The notes: generated from the letters alone by a model not told the origin. Numbered from the stretch's first letter, positions 1-6,463 are shown. The stretch: DNA of 11,437 nt from Beijerinckiaceae bacterium (GCA_947380915.1 CANCSY010000083.1:1-11437); one strand, 5' to 3'. A program made the numbers and translations.

Positions 1-240
1 CGCCGCAAGATCAAGCAAATGATCGTGCGCGAGTTGATCGACACGAGCCCCGAATTCCGCGCCAATGCGCAGAGCGTGGTGCAGGACTGGAACTTCCCCA
101 GGGTCTGCGGCGACGCCAACTGCTCCCGCGCCAACGCCTGCGCCCGCGACCTCGAGTGCTATGTGCTGACCCACCGCAACTTCGGCAAACTCGTGCCGCG
201 CATGCAGGAGGCGCTGGGGCGCAACAACGCAGCGGCGTGA
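1..240 (+). CDS. C-terminal part of a small Cys-containing protein of unknown function
   Basis: The reading frame is open from the first base of the window and ends at TGA 238-240. The first ATG is at position 19, but it has no Shine-Dalgarno sequence before it and codons for R-R-K-I-K-Q precede it in frame, so the gene probably begins outside the window. Counted from that Met, the visible 73 residues contain four cysteines at 30, 35, 41 and 47 (spacing C-x4-C-x5-C-x5-C) in a polar segment, preceded by a V-x-D-W-N-F stretch. Such clustering could bind a metal ion or iron-sulfur cluster, but I do not recognise the family and assign no function. It has no signal peptide or membrane segment in the visible part. 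A terminator-like hairpin follows seven bases after the stop, which supports this as a true gene end. Confidence 0.6.
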   Translation, partial: RRKIKQMIVRELIDTSPEFRANAQSVVQDWNFPRVCGDANCSRANACARDLECYVLTHRNFGKLVPRMQEALGRNNAAA

Positions 241-246
241 GGGGGG

Positions 247-274
247 CGCGCGGTCATTCGATGATGATCGCGCG
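247..274 (+). terminator. Terminator-like hairpin after the first gene
   Basis: Bases 247-256 pair with 265-274 in a 10-bp stem that is perfect except for one G-T wobble, closing an 8-base loop (257-264). It begins seven bases after the stop codon at 240. No clear U-run follows, so it may be a weak or Rho-assisted terminator, or serve mainly to protect the mRNA 3' end. Confidence 0.4.
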
Positions 275-335
275 TGCCTGCGAAAGTGGAAAACAAGAGT
301 TGAATTTCAATTATTGACACGAAACACCCGCCGCT

Positions 336-479
336 CCCCTCCCCCTCGTGGGGAGGGGTGAGGGGTGGGGCGCGCGCGAACTCTGAGGTTAGCGCCTGTC
401 GCCACGGCGCTCCCGCCAAGCCCCGCGCGCCCCACCCCGTCCCGCTCCGCGGGCCGACCCTCCCCACGAGGGGGAGGGT
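336..479. repeat. Long imperfect intergenic inverted repeat (palindromic element)
   Basis: Two nested pairs of perfect arms are visible: outer arms 337-357 and 458-478 (21 bp each), and inner arms 362-376 and 424-438 (15 bp each). They surround a central loop of about 47 bases. The outer left arm also folds on itself (336-344 with 350-358, loop CTCGT). The right-hand bulge carries a small hairpin, 441-445 with 449-453. As RNA or extruded DNA it would form a cruciform-like structure. Similar C-tract/CTCGTGGGG/G-tract palindromes recur between genes in many Hyphomicrobiales genomes, so this is probably a dispersed non-coding palindromic element. A role as bidirectional transcription stop between the first gene and the tRNA is possible. 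The whole stretch 241-537 holds no credible gene. Confidence 0.75.
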
Positions 480-537
480 ATGGGCGCTAACGATTTGAGT
501 GATCGCCAGAAAGGACTGAATGAGGGGCTTGGAAAGC

Positions 538-611
538 TGGAGCGGGTAGAGGGAATCGAACCCTCGTATTCGGCTTGGAAGGCTGCTGCTCTACCATTGA
601 GCTACACCCGC
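538..611 (-). tRNA. tRNA-Gly (anticodon UCC)
   Basis: Read on the minus strand, the gene is 74 nt including an encoded CCA (complement of 538-540), with discriminator U at 541. The acceptor stem is GCGGGTG/TACCCGC with a terminal G-U pair, the D arm is GCTC/GAGC, and the T arm GAGGG/CCCTC closes the usual TTCGATT loop. The anticodon loop CTTCCAA (575-581) has UCC at 577-579, so it reads GGA and GGG codons. The anticodon stem GCAGC/GCCGA contains a G-A opposition at 27-43 and an A-C opposition at 29-41. The second is unusual; the related sequence I recall has U at 41. All other arms are intact, so I call it functional. A matching promoter lies just upstream. Confidence 0.96.
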
Positions 612-621
612 GTCGGCCCTT

Positions 622-650
622 GATATGCCTCGACAGGGGCGATTTGGCAA
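622..650 (-). promoter_or_regulatory. Promoter for tRNA-Gly
   Basis: On the minus strand, TTGCCA (650-645; five of six matches to the -35 consensus) and CATATC (627-622; weak -10) are exactly 17 bp apart. The -10 ends ten bases before the mature tRNA 5' end at 611, the spacing expected for a short tRNA leader. A 7-bp inverted repeat (633-639 with 654-660) overlaps the spacer and flanks the -35. Confidence 0.5.
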
Positions 651-681
651 GATCCCCTGTGCGCCCTGTCGCCGGCAAGCC

Positions 682-709
682 TTGAAACCGCATCCGCGCG
701 CCCGACAAT
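682..709 (+). promoter_or_regulatory. Candidate promoter for the PhaC-like gene
   Basis: TTGAAA (682-687) and GACAAT (704-709) are 16 bp apart and match the sigma-70-type consensus at five and four positions. Transcription would start near 716 and give a leader of about 18 bases before the GTG at 734. The call rests on consensus matching only. Confidence 0.35.
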
Positions 710-733
710 CAGCCCCTCACTCCGGGGATTATC

Positions 734-1828
734 GTGGCTGATCTGTTCGAGGCCTGGCGGTTCTGGCCCGCCCTGTTCACCGCTTTCGAGCCCGCCTGCG
801 GCGTCCCCCCGCCTTTCGCAACGCTCGATTCGGTCAGGCTCGAACTGTCCACCATGGAACTGCGCGTGCGGGCCGCAGATATCGGCCGCGGGGGCGTTCC
901 CGTGCTCATCGTGGCGCCCTTCGCGCTGCATGATGCCGCCATTGCGGATTTCGCCCCCGGCTTCAGCCTTGCGGCGGTGCTGGAGGCGGCAGGGCCGGTC
1001 GCCCTCACCCGCTGGCGCCCGGCGTCATCGCACATGCGCCTGCTGACCATCGATTCCTACCTGGCGGAGTTGAATGTGGCCGTGGATGAACTGGGCGGGC
1101 GCGTCGCCCTCGTGGGCCTGTGCCAGGGCGGCTGGCTCGCCGCCGTCTATGCGGCGCGCTTTCCAAAAAAGGCGGCGGCGCTGGTGCTTGCGGGCGCGCC
1201 CATCGACCTTGCCGCCGCGCCATCCCAGATCCTCGACCATGTCGCGGCCACGCCCACGGTTCTGCTGCAATCCTATCTGGCCGCCTTTGGCGGGCTGGCG
1301 CCGGGAGAGCATCGGCGCATGGTCTGGAGCCGCGACAGTCTGGACGCAACCGCCCGCGAGGCCCTGCAAAGGGCGCCCACCCCCGCCCTGCAAGCCGCCT
1401 TCGACCGCTGGAACGCCTACACCCTCGCCCTGCCCGGCCCCTTCCTCAGCGAGGCCACCGAATGGCTGTTTCGCGAGAACCGGCTGGCGCGGGGCTGTTT
1501 TCCGGCGCTGGGGCGCCTGTGCGACCTCGCCGCCATCAAGGCGCCCATCTTCGCCCTCGCGGCCAGGGGCGACATCATCATCCCACCGCCCCAGACCATG
1601 GCGATCCAGCACCTCTGCCCGAAGGCGCGGGTGCGCATGCGGATCGCCGAGGGCGTGCATCTCTCGCTCTTCATGGGCGCGGACATGCTCGCGGGGCCAT
1701 GGCGCGAGATTGCAGAGGATCTGGCCAAAGCGCTGCAACCGCCCCGCGCAGGCGCAAGGCCCGCGTCGGCGGCGGTCGGTCTCAGGCGCTCACGATCTTC
1801 GCAATCTCATGCACGGGATGCTTCGTGA
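734..1828 (+). CDS. PHA-synthase-like alpha/beta hydrolase with Cys nucleophile
   Basis: The predicted 364-residue cytoplasmic protein has an alpha/beta-hydrolase core. The nucleophile elbow is GLCQGG (128-133), so the nucleophile is Cys130, as in the lipase-like box of PHA synthases (closest in pattern to the class III form). Asp280 in ARGDIIIPP and His309 in EGVHLSLF sit where PhaC keeps its acid and base, so a full Cys-Asp-His triad is present. At about 335 residues of domain it lacks the long N-terminal domain of class I synthases. It may be a PhaC homologue acting on hydroxyacyl-CoA or a related thioester or ester; no phaE, phasin or phaB gene is nearby. The start is GTG 734 after GGGGA (724-728). 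The last 20-odd basic, low-complexity residues overlap the opposing gene by 47 bp and may be a recent read-through extension. Confidence 0.75.
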   Translation: MADLFEAWRFWPALFTAFEPACGVPPPFATLDSVRLELSTMELRVRAADIGRGGVPVLIVAPFALHDAAIADFAPGFSLAAVLEAAGPVALTRWRPASSHMRLLTIDSYLAELNVAVDELGGRVALVGLCQGGWLAAVYAARFPKKAAALVLAGAPIDLAAAPSQILDHVAATPTVLLQSYLAAFGGLAPGEHRRMVWSRDSLDATAREALQRAPTPALQAAFDRWNAYTLALPGPFLSEATEWLFRENRLARGCFPALGRLCDLAAIKAPIFALAARGDIIIPPPQTMAIQHLCPKARVRMRIAEGVHLSLFMGADMLAGPWREIAEDLAKALQPPRAGARPASAAVGLRRSRSSQSHARDAS

Positions 1829-2225
1829 GATCCTTGTCGATCTCGCCCACCACCCGGTCGTGAAGGCTTTTCGAGGCTGCCTTGCGCAACACGGCGAGGG
1901 CGCGCGGCGGCGCCACCAGCACGACCTCGCGCACCCCATTGGCGTCGCAAAGGGCCGTGAAGGCCTCCACCGCCCGGCGCACGAAGGCGTCTTCCGCCGC
2001 CGCATGCCAGTCGACCCCCTCCATGGAGCTGCGCGGCCCGAAGGCGCTGCCCATGCGGCCAGGCTCGTCAGCGCCCAGATCCGCCGTATGAGAAGAGCCC
2101 TTGTCATGCATTTCCTGCTCGACCTCGAAGACAGGCTTGCCCACCGGCCCCGTATTTCGAATGAAAAGGGCCTTACGCCCGTCGCAGACCAGCAGGCGCG
2201 TCTCGGGATGTATAAACCTGTCCAT
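1782..2225 (-). CDS. Host-attachment family protein (AtsE-like)
   Basis: The 147-residue soluble protein matches the pattern of the family annotated as protein required for attachment to host cells (Pfam Host_attach), which includes Agrobacterium AtsE. It opens with a strand carrying L-L-V-C-D-G-R-K-A (about 11-19). Its second half has the family's V-V-L-V-A-P-P-R-A-L-A-V-L-R block, then a K-S-L-H-D-R-V segment and a D-K-D-L-T-K-H-P end in which the T-K-H-P motif is typical. It has no signal peptide or transmembrane helix. The biochemical activity is unknown; the attachment role comes from mutant work on family members, and a stress or RNA-related role is equally possible here. ATG 2225 is preceded by GGAG at suitable spacing. 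It lies 59 bp after the alpha/beta hydrolase on the same strand, so the two may share a transcript, and its 3' end overlaps the PhaC-like gene. Confidence 0.85.
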   Translation of the reverse strand: MDRFIHPETRLLVCDGRKALFIRNTGPVGKPVFEVEQEMHDKGSSHTADLGADEPGRMGSAFGPRSSMEGVDWHAAAEDAFVRRAVEAFTALCDANGVREVVLVAPPRALAVLRKAASKSLHDRVVGEIDKDLTKHPVHEIAKIVSA

Positions 2226-2284
2226 GGCGAACTCCGTCAGGGTGATAACCTAACGAAACGCGCAAGACGCCGTTTTGATCCCTG

Positions 2285-3175
2285 CTACCCGCCGGTCAGG
2301 AAAGCTTCCATGATCCGCGCCACCTCCACCGGACGGTCATGATGCAGATTATGGCTCGTGTCCTCCAGCTTTTCGCAGACGACATTCTTCACCAGCGCCG
2401 CCCGGGCCGCCAGGCCACCCGGTTCGGAATCGATGCGCGACACCCGGCCGGAGGAGAGCCAAAGGGTCGGCGCCTCGATGCGCGTCATGCAGGCCGCCCA
2501 TTCCGCCTTGCGATGAGTCACGGCGAAGGGGGCGCGATGCAGCGGGTCAAAGGCCCATTCCAGCAATCCATCGGGGCGCTGGCGCGAGGACTCCGCCGCC
2601 AGAAACAGCGCCTTGTCCATGGTCAGCCGCCGGTTCGTCACGCAAAGGCGCTGGGCCATCTGGGCGAGGGTTTCATAGGGCCGCGACTGCTCCGGCCCCT
2701 CGCGCCAGATCCTGATCCACTTGCTCAGATAATCGGGCGTCTCCGAGGGGTCGCTGTCCACCAGACCGAAGGCGTCCAGCGCAATCAGTTTCGACACGCG
2801 CTGCGGGCGCACGCCGGAATAGATGCCCGCCACCTGCCCGCCCATGGAATGACCGGCGAGGGGAACCCTCATACCGGGCAAGAGGGCGTCCAGCACGATA
2901 TCAAGATCAGCCAGATAATCCTGAAACCAGTAGCCTTGCGGATTCCAGTCGGTGCGCCCATATCCCCGCCAATCCGGCGCTATGAAATGATAGTCGCCCA
3001 CGAATGCGTCCACGATGAACTGAAAGGTCGCCCCGCAATCACGCGATCCATGCAAAAGCACCACCGGCTGCGCATCGCGCGGCCCCCATCTCCTGACGTG
3101 GCACTGCAAGCCCCGCATATCGACAAATTCGGATGTTGCGATCTTGCGAGGCGCATAGGCGGTCACATCAGTCAT
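2285..3175 (-). CDS. Alpha/beta hydrolase (Ser nucleophile)
   Basis: The 296-residue cytoplasmic protein is a typical single-domain alpha/beta hydrolase. The oxyanion-hole motif is LLHGSRDCG (41-48 region), followed by DWRGYGRTD (68-76), the nucleophile elbow GHSMGG with Ser110, and the C-terminal catalytic-His block TSHNLHHDRP (His275, with His278 and His279 next to it). The usual Asp after strand 7 is not obvious: the segment reads LWLSSGRVSRIDSEPGG, where a G-x-x-D turn is expected. Asp134 at the end of strand 6 is an alternative acid. Ester or lactone hydrolysis, or cleavage of a carbon-carbon bond in a ring-cleavage product, are all possible; the substrate cannot be read from sequence. 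It is transcribed away from the Bug-enolase operon across a 158-bp control region, which suggests a linked pathway. ATG 3175 follows GGGAGA by about 11 bases. Confidence 0.85.
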   Translation of the reverse strand: MTDVTAYAPRKIATSEFVDMRGLQCHVRRWGPRDAQPVVLLHGSRDCGATFQFIVDAFVGDYHFIAPDWRGYGRTDWNPQGYWFQDYLADLDIVLDALLPGMRVPLAGHSMGGQVAGIYSGVRPQRVSKLIALDAFGLVDSDPSETPDYLSKWIRIWREGPEQSRPYETLAQMAQRLCVTNRRLTMDKALFLAAESSRQRPDGLLEWAFDPLHRAPFAVTHRKAEWAACMTRIEAPTLWLSSGRVSRIDSEPGGLAARAALVKNVVCEKLEDTSHNLHHDRPVEVARIMEAFLTGG

Positions 3176-3216
3176 GGATCAGAGTCTCCCGGCGTTTTCT
3201 TGGCGTTGATGGCGCC

Positions 3217-3246
3217 ATTATGGGCTGAAGCGCGCAGTGCGCGCAA
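3217..3246 (-). promoter_or_regulatory. Candidate promoter for the alpha/beta hydrolase
   Basis: On the minus strand, TTGCGC (3246-3241) and CATAAT (3222-3217) are 18 bp apart. The -10 matches the consensus at five of six positions; the -35 is weak at three of six. The leader to ATG 3175 would be about 35 bases. The -35 overlaps the inverted repeat at 3230-3244, which would suit a repressor or activator. Confidence 0.35.
3230..3244. promoter_or_regulatory. Inverted repeat in divergent promoter region, possible operator
   Basis: GCGCGC-AGT-GCGCGC forms a 15-bp inverted repeat. It lies inside the candidate promoter of the minus-strand hydrolase and 13 bp upstream of the TTGACA of the plus-strand operon, a good position for a regulator controlling both. 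No regulator gene is in the window. Alternating GC repeats arise by chance in GC-rich DNA, so the call is tentative. Confidence 0.3.
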
Positions 3247-3257
3247 CCGGCCGCTGC

Positions 3258-3286
3258 TTGACAAGCCATGGCCAGAACTTCACTCT
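3258..3286 (+). promoter_or_regulatory. Candidate promoter for the Bug-enolase operon
   Basis: A perfect -35 hexamer TTGACA lies at 3258-3263. At 17 bp the -10 position (3281-3286) reads CACTCT, a poor match, so the promoter may need an activator or a relaxed alphaproteobacterial sigma factor. The predicted leader to ATG 3334 is about 40 bases. Confidence 0.35.
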
Positions 3287-3321
3287 CGAAAGGCTACCGC
3301 CATAGAAAAAGGCGGAAAATC

Positions 3322-3328
3322 GGGAGGA
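3322..3328 (+). promoter_or_regulatory. Strong ribosome binding site fixing the first Bug start
   Basis: GGGAGGA is placed five bases before ATG 3334. It decides the start: the in-frame ATG at 3268 has no such site, overlaps the -35/-10 spacer and would put 22 polar, basic residues in front of a clean signal peptide. Confidence 0.75.
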
Positions 3329-3333
3329 ATCAC

Positions 3334-4362
3334 ATGCGGCTACTGAGGCTCGCCTTTTTCATGCTCATGGGCGCCGCCACCGCCAACGCCCAGACTGCGA
3401 CAGATTTCTACCGTGGCAAGACCCTCTCCATCGTCGTGGGCTCGGATGCAGGTTCGGGCTATGACGCCTATGCGCGCCTCGTCAGTCGGCATATCGCCAG
3501 ACATATCCCCGGCAATCCCAATATCATCGTGCAGAACCATCCCGGCGCCGGCAGCGTCACCATGGCCAACCAGCTCGCCAATGTCAGCGCCCGCGATGGC
3601 ACGGTGATCGGCGCGCCACAGTCCAGCGTCGCCTTCGAACGGCTGCTGCATCTGCTGGGTCCGGGCGGCAAGGCCGCCAATTTCGACGCCACCAAACTCA
3701 ACTGGCTGGGCACCGCCGCGCAGGACACCTTCGTCGTCCTTGGCTGGCACAAGAGCAAGGTGAGCACCACCCAGGACATGATGACGAAGGAATTCGTCAT
3801 CGGCACCTCCGGCCCCAATACGGATGGCTCGCTCATCGTCGCGGTGCTGAACAAATTGCTGGGCACCAAGATCAAGCTCATCAACGGCTACAGCGGCACA
3901 GCGCCGCAACTGCTGGCGCTGGAGCGCGGCGAGATCGACGGCTCCTCCATGGCCTATTCCACAGTGCTGACCCTGCGCCCCAATCTGCACAAGGACAAGG
4001 AAATCACAGTGCTGCTCCAGATCGGCCGGGCGAAGCATCCCGACCTCCTCGATGTCGCCTTTCTTCCTGACATCATGAAGAGCGATGAGGACAAGGCGAT
4101 CATCTCCGTCATCTTCGACAAGTATCAGATGGGTCGCCCCTTCTTCGCGCCCCCGGGCGTGCCTGCGGAGCGCGTGGAGCTTCTGCGCAAGGCTTTCGAC
4201 GACACCATGAAAGACACGGCCCTCATAGCGGAAGCGGCGCAACTGCGTCTGGAGCTGAACCCGCTCCCGGGCAGCGAGGTTCAGGCCCTCATCGAACGTC
4301 TTTACGCAACACCCGAGCCGATGGTGCGCCAGGCGCGTCTGCTGCTGGGAACGGAGAAATAA
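3334..4362 (+). CDS. Bug/TctC-family periplasmic solute-binding protein (first)
   Basis: The 342-residue precursor belongs to the tripartite tricarboxylate transporter receptor (Bug/TctC) family of periplasmic carboxylate-binding proteins. The signal peptide is residues 1-19 (R-L-L-R then a hydrophobic core, cleavage after A-N-A before Q20). The mature protein begins with the family's K-T-L-S-I-V-V-G strand, a G-S-G-Y-D-A-Y-A-R ligand loop, and V-Q-N-H-P-G-A-G-S. Further on are the L-N-W-L-G, G-T-S-G-P and G-Y-S-G-T-A motifs, then the E-R-G-E-I-D-G block lining the cleft, and a C-terminal F-F-A-P-P-G-V-P hinge motif. The ligand is probably a small organic acid; the family is too diverse to say which. 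It is the first gene of a four-gene operon and its stop is only four bases before the next start. No TctA/TctB membrane genes are in view. Confidence 0.92.
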   Translation: MRLLRLAFFMLMGAATANAQTATDFYRGKTLSIVVGSDAGSGYDAYARLVSRHIARHIPGNPNIIVQNHPGAGSVTMANQLANVSARDGTVIGAPQSSVAFERLLHLLGPGGKAANFDATKLNWLGTAAQDTFVVLGWHKSKVSTTQDMMTKEFVIGTSGPNTDGSLIVAVLNKLLGTKIKLINGYSGTAPQLLALERGEIDGSSMAYSTVLTLRPNLHKDKEITVLLQIGRAKHPDLLDVAFLPDIMKSDEDKAIISVIFDKYQMGRPFFAPPGVPAERVELLRKAFDDTMKDTALIAEAAQLRLELNPLPGSEVQALIERLYATPEPMVRQARLLLGTEK

Positions 4363-4366
4363 CCGG

Positions 4367-5467
4367 ATGAAGATCACGAAAATCGAAGCCTTTCATCTGG
4401 CCATTCCTTTCGACCATGGGGCGCCCATGCCCTCCCAGGGCGCGGGCGGCGTGCGCACAACCATGGACTCCGTCTACATTCGCGTGGATACGGATGCGGG
4501 CCTCACCGGCTGGGGCGAATGTTTCGGTTTCGCCTGTTGTCCCGTGACCCATTTCGCCATTCAGCGCGTCATCGCGCCCATGGCGGTCGGTCGCGCCTGC
4601 GACGACATTGGCGTGCTGATGTTCGACCTGCACCGGCGCATGCAGAGCAGCGGTCGCAATGGCCCGCTGATCTTCGCCCTCTCCGGCCTCGACATCGCCC
4701 TGTGGGACATTGCGGGCAAGGCGCGCGGCGAGCCCATCCATAAAATGCTCGGCTCCACTGGCAAGCGCAGAAGCATCCCCGCCTATGCCAGCCTGATGCG
4801 GCTGGATACGCCCGAAAATGTCACGAAAGTCTGCGGCGCTGTGCTGGCGCGCGGCTACCGCGCCGTGAAACTGCATGAGCGCACGCTGGAGACGGTGGCA
4901 GCAGCGCGCAAGGCGTTGGGCCCCGATATTCCGCTCATGCTGGACACCAATTGCACCTGGGATCTCGTGGTCTCCAAACGCATGGCCCAGGATCTCGCAC
5001 CCTATAATCTCGCATGGCTGGAGGAGCCGCTCTTCCCGCCTGACGACTACAAGGCTCTTGCAAGCCTGCGCGCCGCCACCCACATACCCATCGCTGCGGG
5101 CGAGAACCTTGGCAATCTTTTGGATGTGGAGCGCATTCTCGACGCTGGCGCGGTGGATGTGGTGCAGCCCGACCCCATCAAGATGGGCGGCATCACCGAA
5201 TGCTGGAAGGCGCTTTGCATGGCGCAAGGGCGCGGCGTGCAGGCCGAACCGCACACGCCCTGGTATGGTCCCGGCCTCATCGCGGGGCTGCATATGATCA
5301 GCGCCATGGAGCAGGAGTGCCTGGCCGAATATTACTATGCGGATCTCGCTGGCTGGCCCCTTGGCGCGGCATCAGTTCCGCAAAACGGTTCACTCATAGT
5401 TCCCGATGGCCCGGGCCTGGGGATTGAAGTTGATTTAGACGTCATCGCGAAATATCGGGTCGCCTGA
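4367..5467 (+). CDS. Mandelate racemase/muconate lactonizing-type enolase-superfamily enzyme
   Basis: The 366-residue enzyme has the capping domain (about 1-125, with D-S-V-Y-I-R-V-D-T-D-A-G-L-T-G-W-G-E) and a (beta/alpha)7beta barrel. Mg2+ ligands are Asp193 (L-D-T-N), Glu219 (L-E-E-P) and Glu246 (A-G-E-N). The Asp269/His296 pair, seen in Q-P-D-P-I-K-M-G-G and A-E-P-H-T-P-W, fits the mandelate-racemase-type acid/base dyad. The usual second-strand Lys-x-Lys is Lys168-x-His170 here. Family members abstract the alpha proton of a carboxylate to give an enolate, then dehydrate, epimerise or cycloisomerise; a sugar-acid or hydroxy-acid dehydratase is the best guess. The enzyme is cytoplasmic. It sits four bases after the first Bug gene and 15 bases before the reductase, so translation is probably coupled. 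A GGAG inside the end of the preceding gene serves as its RBS. Confidence 0.9.
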   Translation: MKITKIEAFHLAIPFDHGAPMPSQGAGGVRTTMDSVYIRVDTDAGLTGWGECFGFACCPVTHFAIQRVIAPMAVGRACDDIGVLMFDLHRRMQSSGRNGPLIFALSGLDIALWDIAGKARGEPIHKMLGSTGKRRSIPAYASLMRLDTPENVTKVCGAVLARGYRAVKLHERTLETVAAARKALGPDIPLMLDTNCTWDLVVSKRMAQDLAPYNLAWLEEPLFPPDDYKALASLRAATHIPIAAGENLGNLLDVERILDAGAVDVVQPDPIKMGGITECWKALCMAQGRGVQAEPHTPWYGPGLIAGLHMISAMEQECLAEYYYADLAGWPLGAASVPQNGSLIVPDGPGLGIEVDLDVIAKYRVA

Positions 5468-5482
5468 CCCCTGGGAGATGAA

Positions 5483-6463
5483 ATGAAAGTTTGCATTTAT
5501 GGCGCCGGCGCCGTGGGCGGCCATCTGGCCACGCGGCTTGCGGCCAATACGGCCGCTGAAGTCTCGCTCGTGGTGCGCAGCGCATCGGTGGCGCCCCTGC
5601 GCGAGCGCGGCCTCACCCTGCGCACCGAGGGGCGCGAGATCAAGGCCCGCCCGCATCATGTCACCGATGATCCGGCCACCCTGTCCCCGCAAGACCTTGT
5701 CATCGTCACCCTGAAGGCCCCCTCCCAGCCCGCCGTCGCAAGCGAGATCGCTGGCCTGCTTGGCGCGGAAGGCGTCGCCCTCTTCGCCATGAATGGCCTG
5801 CCCTGGTGGTGGAACCATGGCCTCAACACCGAAGGCGCCCTCGACCGCGTCGACCCCGATGGCGCCTTGTGGCGCGAGATCGGCGGGGCACGCGCGCTGG
5901 GCGCCGTGGTCAACTCCTCCAACCATGTGCCCGAACCCGGCCTCATCATTCACGCGGGCGCCAAACGCTGGTCGGTGGGCGAGCCCGACAACAGTTCCTC
6001 GCCACGTTTGCGGCGCGTTGTGGAGCTGCTGGCTGCGGCCGATCTGGAGGCCGTGGAATCAAAGGACATCCGGCGCGACATCTGGCGCAAGCTGATGACC
6101 AATATCAGCGGCAATCCCATCGCCGCCCTGACCCGCCTTGCAGGCAAGGATGCGGTCGCCGTCTCCGCCCTTGACGATGTCGCCATCAAACTGATCGAGG
6201 AGGCGCTGATCGTCGCGAGCGCGCAGGGCTTCGACCTCACCTCTGACGTCAGCGCGGAGGGCATTGCGCGCCCCGCCAAGGGACGCTTCCCCGGCAAGCC
6301 CTCCATGCTGCAGGATGTGGAGGCAGGCCGCGCGCTCGAGGTGGAGGCGATCCTGGGGCAAGTGCAGAGCTTCGCAAGGGCGCGCAACATCACGACGCCC
6401 ACCATCGACGTGGTCTACGCCCTCGTCTCGGGCCTTGACCACGCCTTGCGCCTCGCCCGTTAA
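5483..6463 (+). CDS. Ketopantoate reductase (PanE/ApbA) family oxidoreductase
   Basis: The 326-residue NAD(P)-dependent enzyme has an N-terminal Rossmann fold with GAGAVG (7-12) and a C-terminal all-helical domain. Residues matching the PanE active site are Lys203 and Asn207 in W-R-K-L-M-T-N, Asn211, Ser274 in the P-S-M-L-Q-D motif, and Glu286 in E-V-E-A-I. An M-N-G-L-P-W-W-W segment (103-110) replaces the usual N-G-x loop and its three tryptophans may shape the substrate pocket. True PanE reduces 2-dehydropantoate in coenzyme A synthesis. Placed between an enolase-superfamily enzyme and Bug genes, this copy more likely acts on another 2-oxo or 2-hydroxy acid, so I do not call it panE. GGGAGA before ATG 5483 is the RBS. 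It lies 15 bases after the enolase-superfamily gene and 28 bases before the second Bug gene. Confidence 0.88.
   Translation: MKVCIYGAGAVGGHLATRLAANTAAEVSLVVRSASVAPLRERGLTLRTEGREIKARPHHVTDDPATLSPQDLVIVTLKAPSQPAVASEIAGLLGAEGVALFAMNGLPWWWNHGLNTEGALDRVDPDGALWREIGGARALGAVVNSSNHVPEPGLIIHAGAKRWSVGEPDNSSSPRLRRVVELLAAADLEAVESKDIRRDIWRKLMTNISGNPIAALTRLAGKDAVAVSALDDVAIKLIEEALIVASAQGFDLTSDVSAEGIARPAKGRFPGKPSMLQDVEAGRALEVEAILGQVQSFARARNITTPTIDVVYALVSGLDHALRLAR

Noticed and set aside
526..585. Near-direct repeat of the tRNA anticodon region (572-585) just downstream of the tRNA (526-539), as a possible attachment site
   Set aside because: Only 14 bases with one mismatch, 46 bases apart; no integrase gene or mobile DNA lies between or near.
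1074..2342. Plus-strand open frame of 422 codons across the PhaC-like and attachment genes
   Set aside because: It is out of frame with the PhaC-like gene and antisense to the attachment gene; its composition is dominated by Arg, Pro and Ser and no family resemblance is visible.
2339..3346. Plus-strand open frame of 335 codons opposite the alpha/beta hydrolase
   Set aside because: It is antisense to a protein with intact HGS, GHSMGG and catalytic His motifs, and it would run through the divergent promoter region and into the next gene's start.
5483..6463. Calling this gene panE, the pantothenate pathway enzyme
   Set aside because: The family active site is kept, but the location in a Bug/enolase operon and the altered W-W-W loop argue for another 2-oxo-acid substrate.
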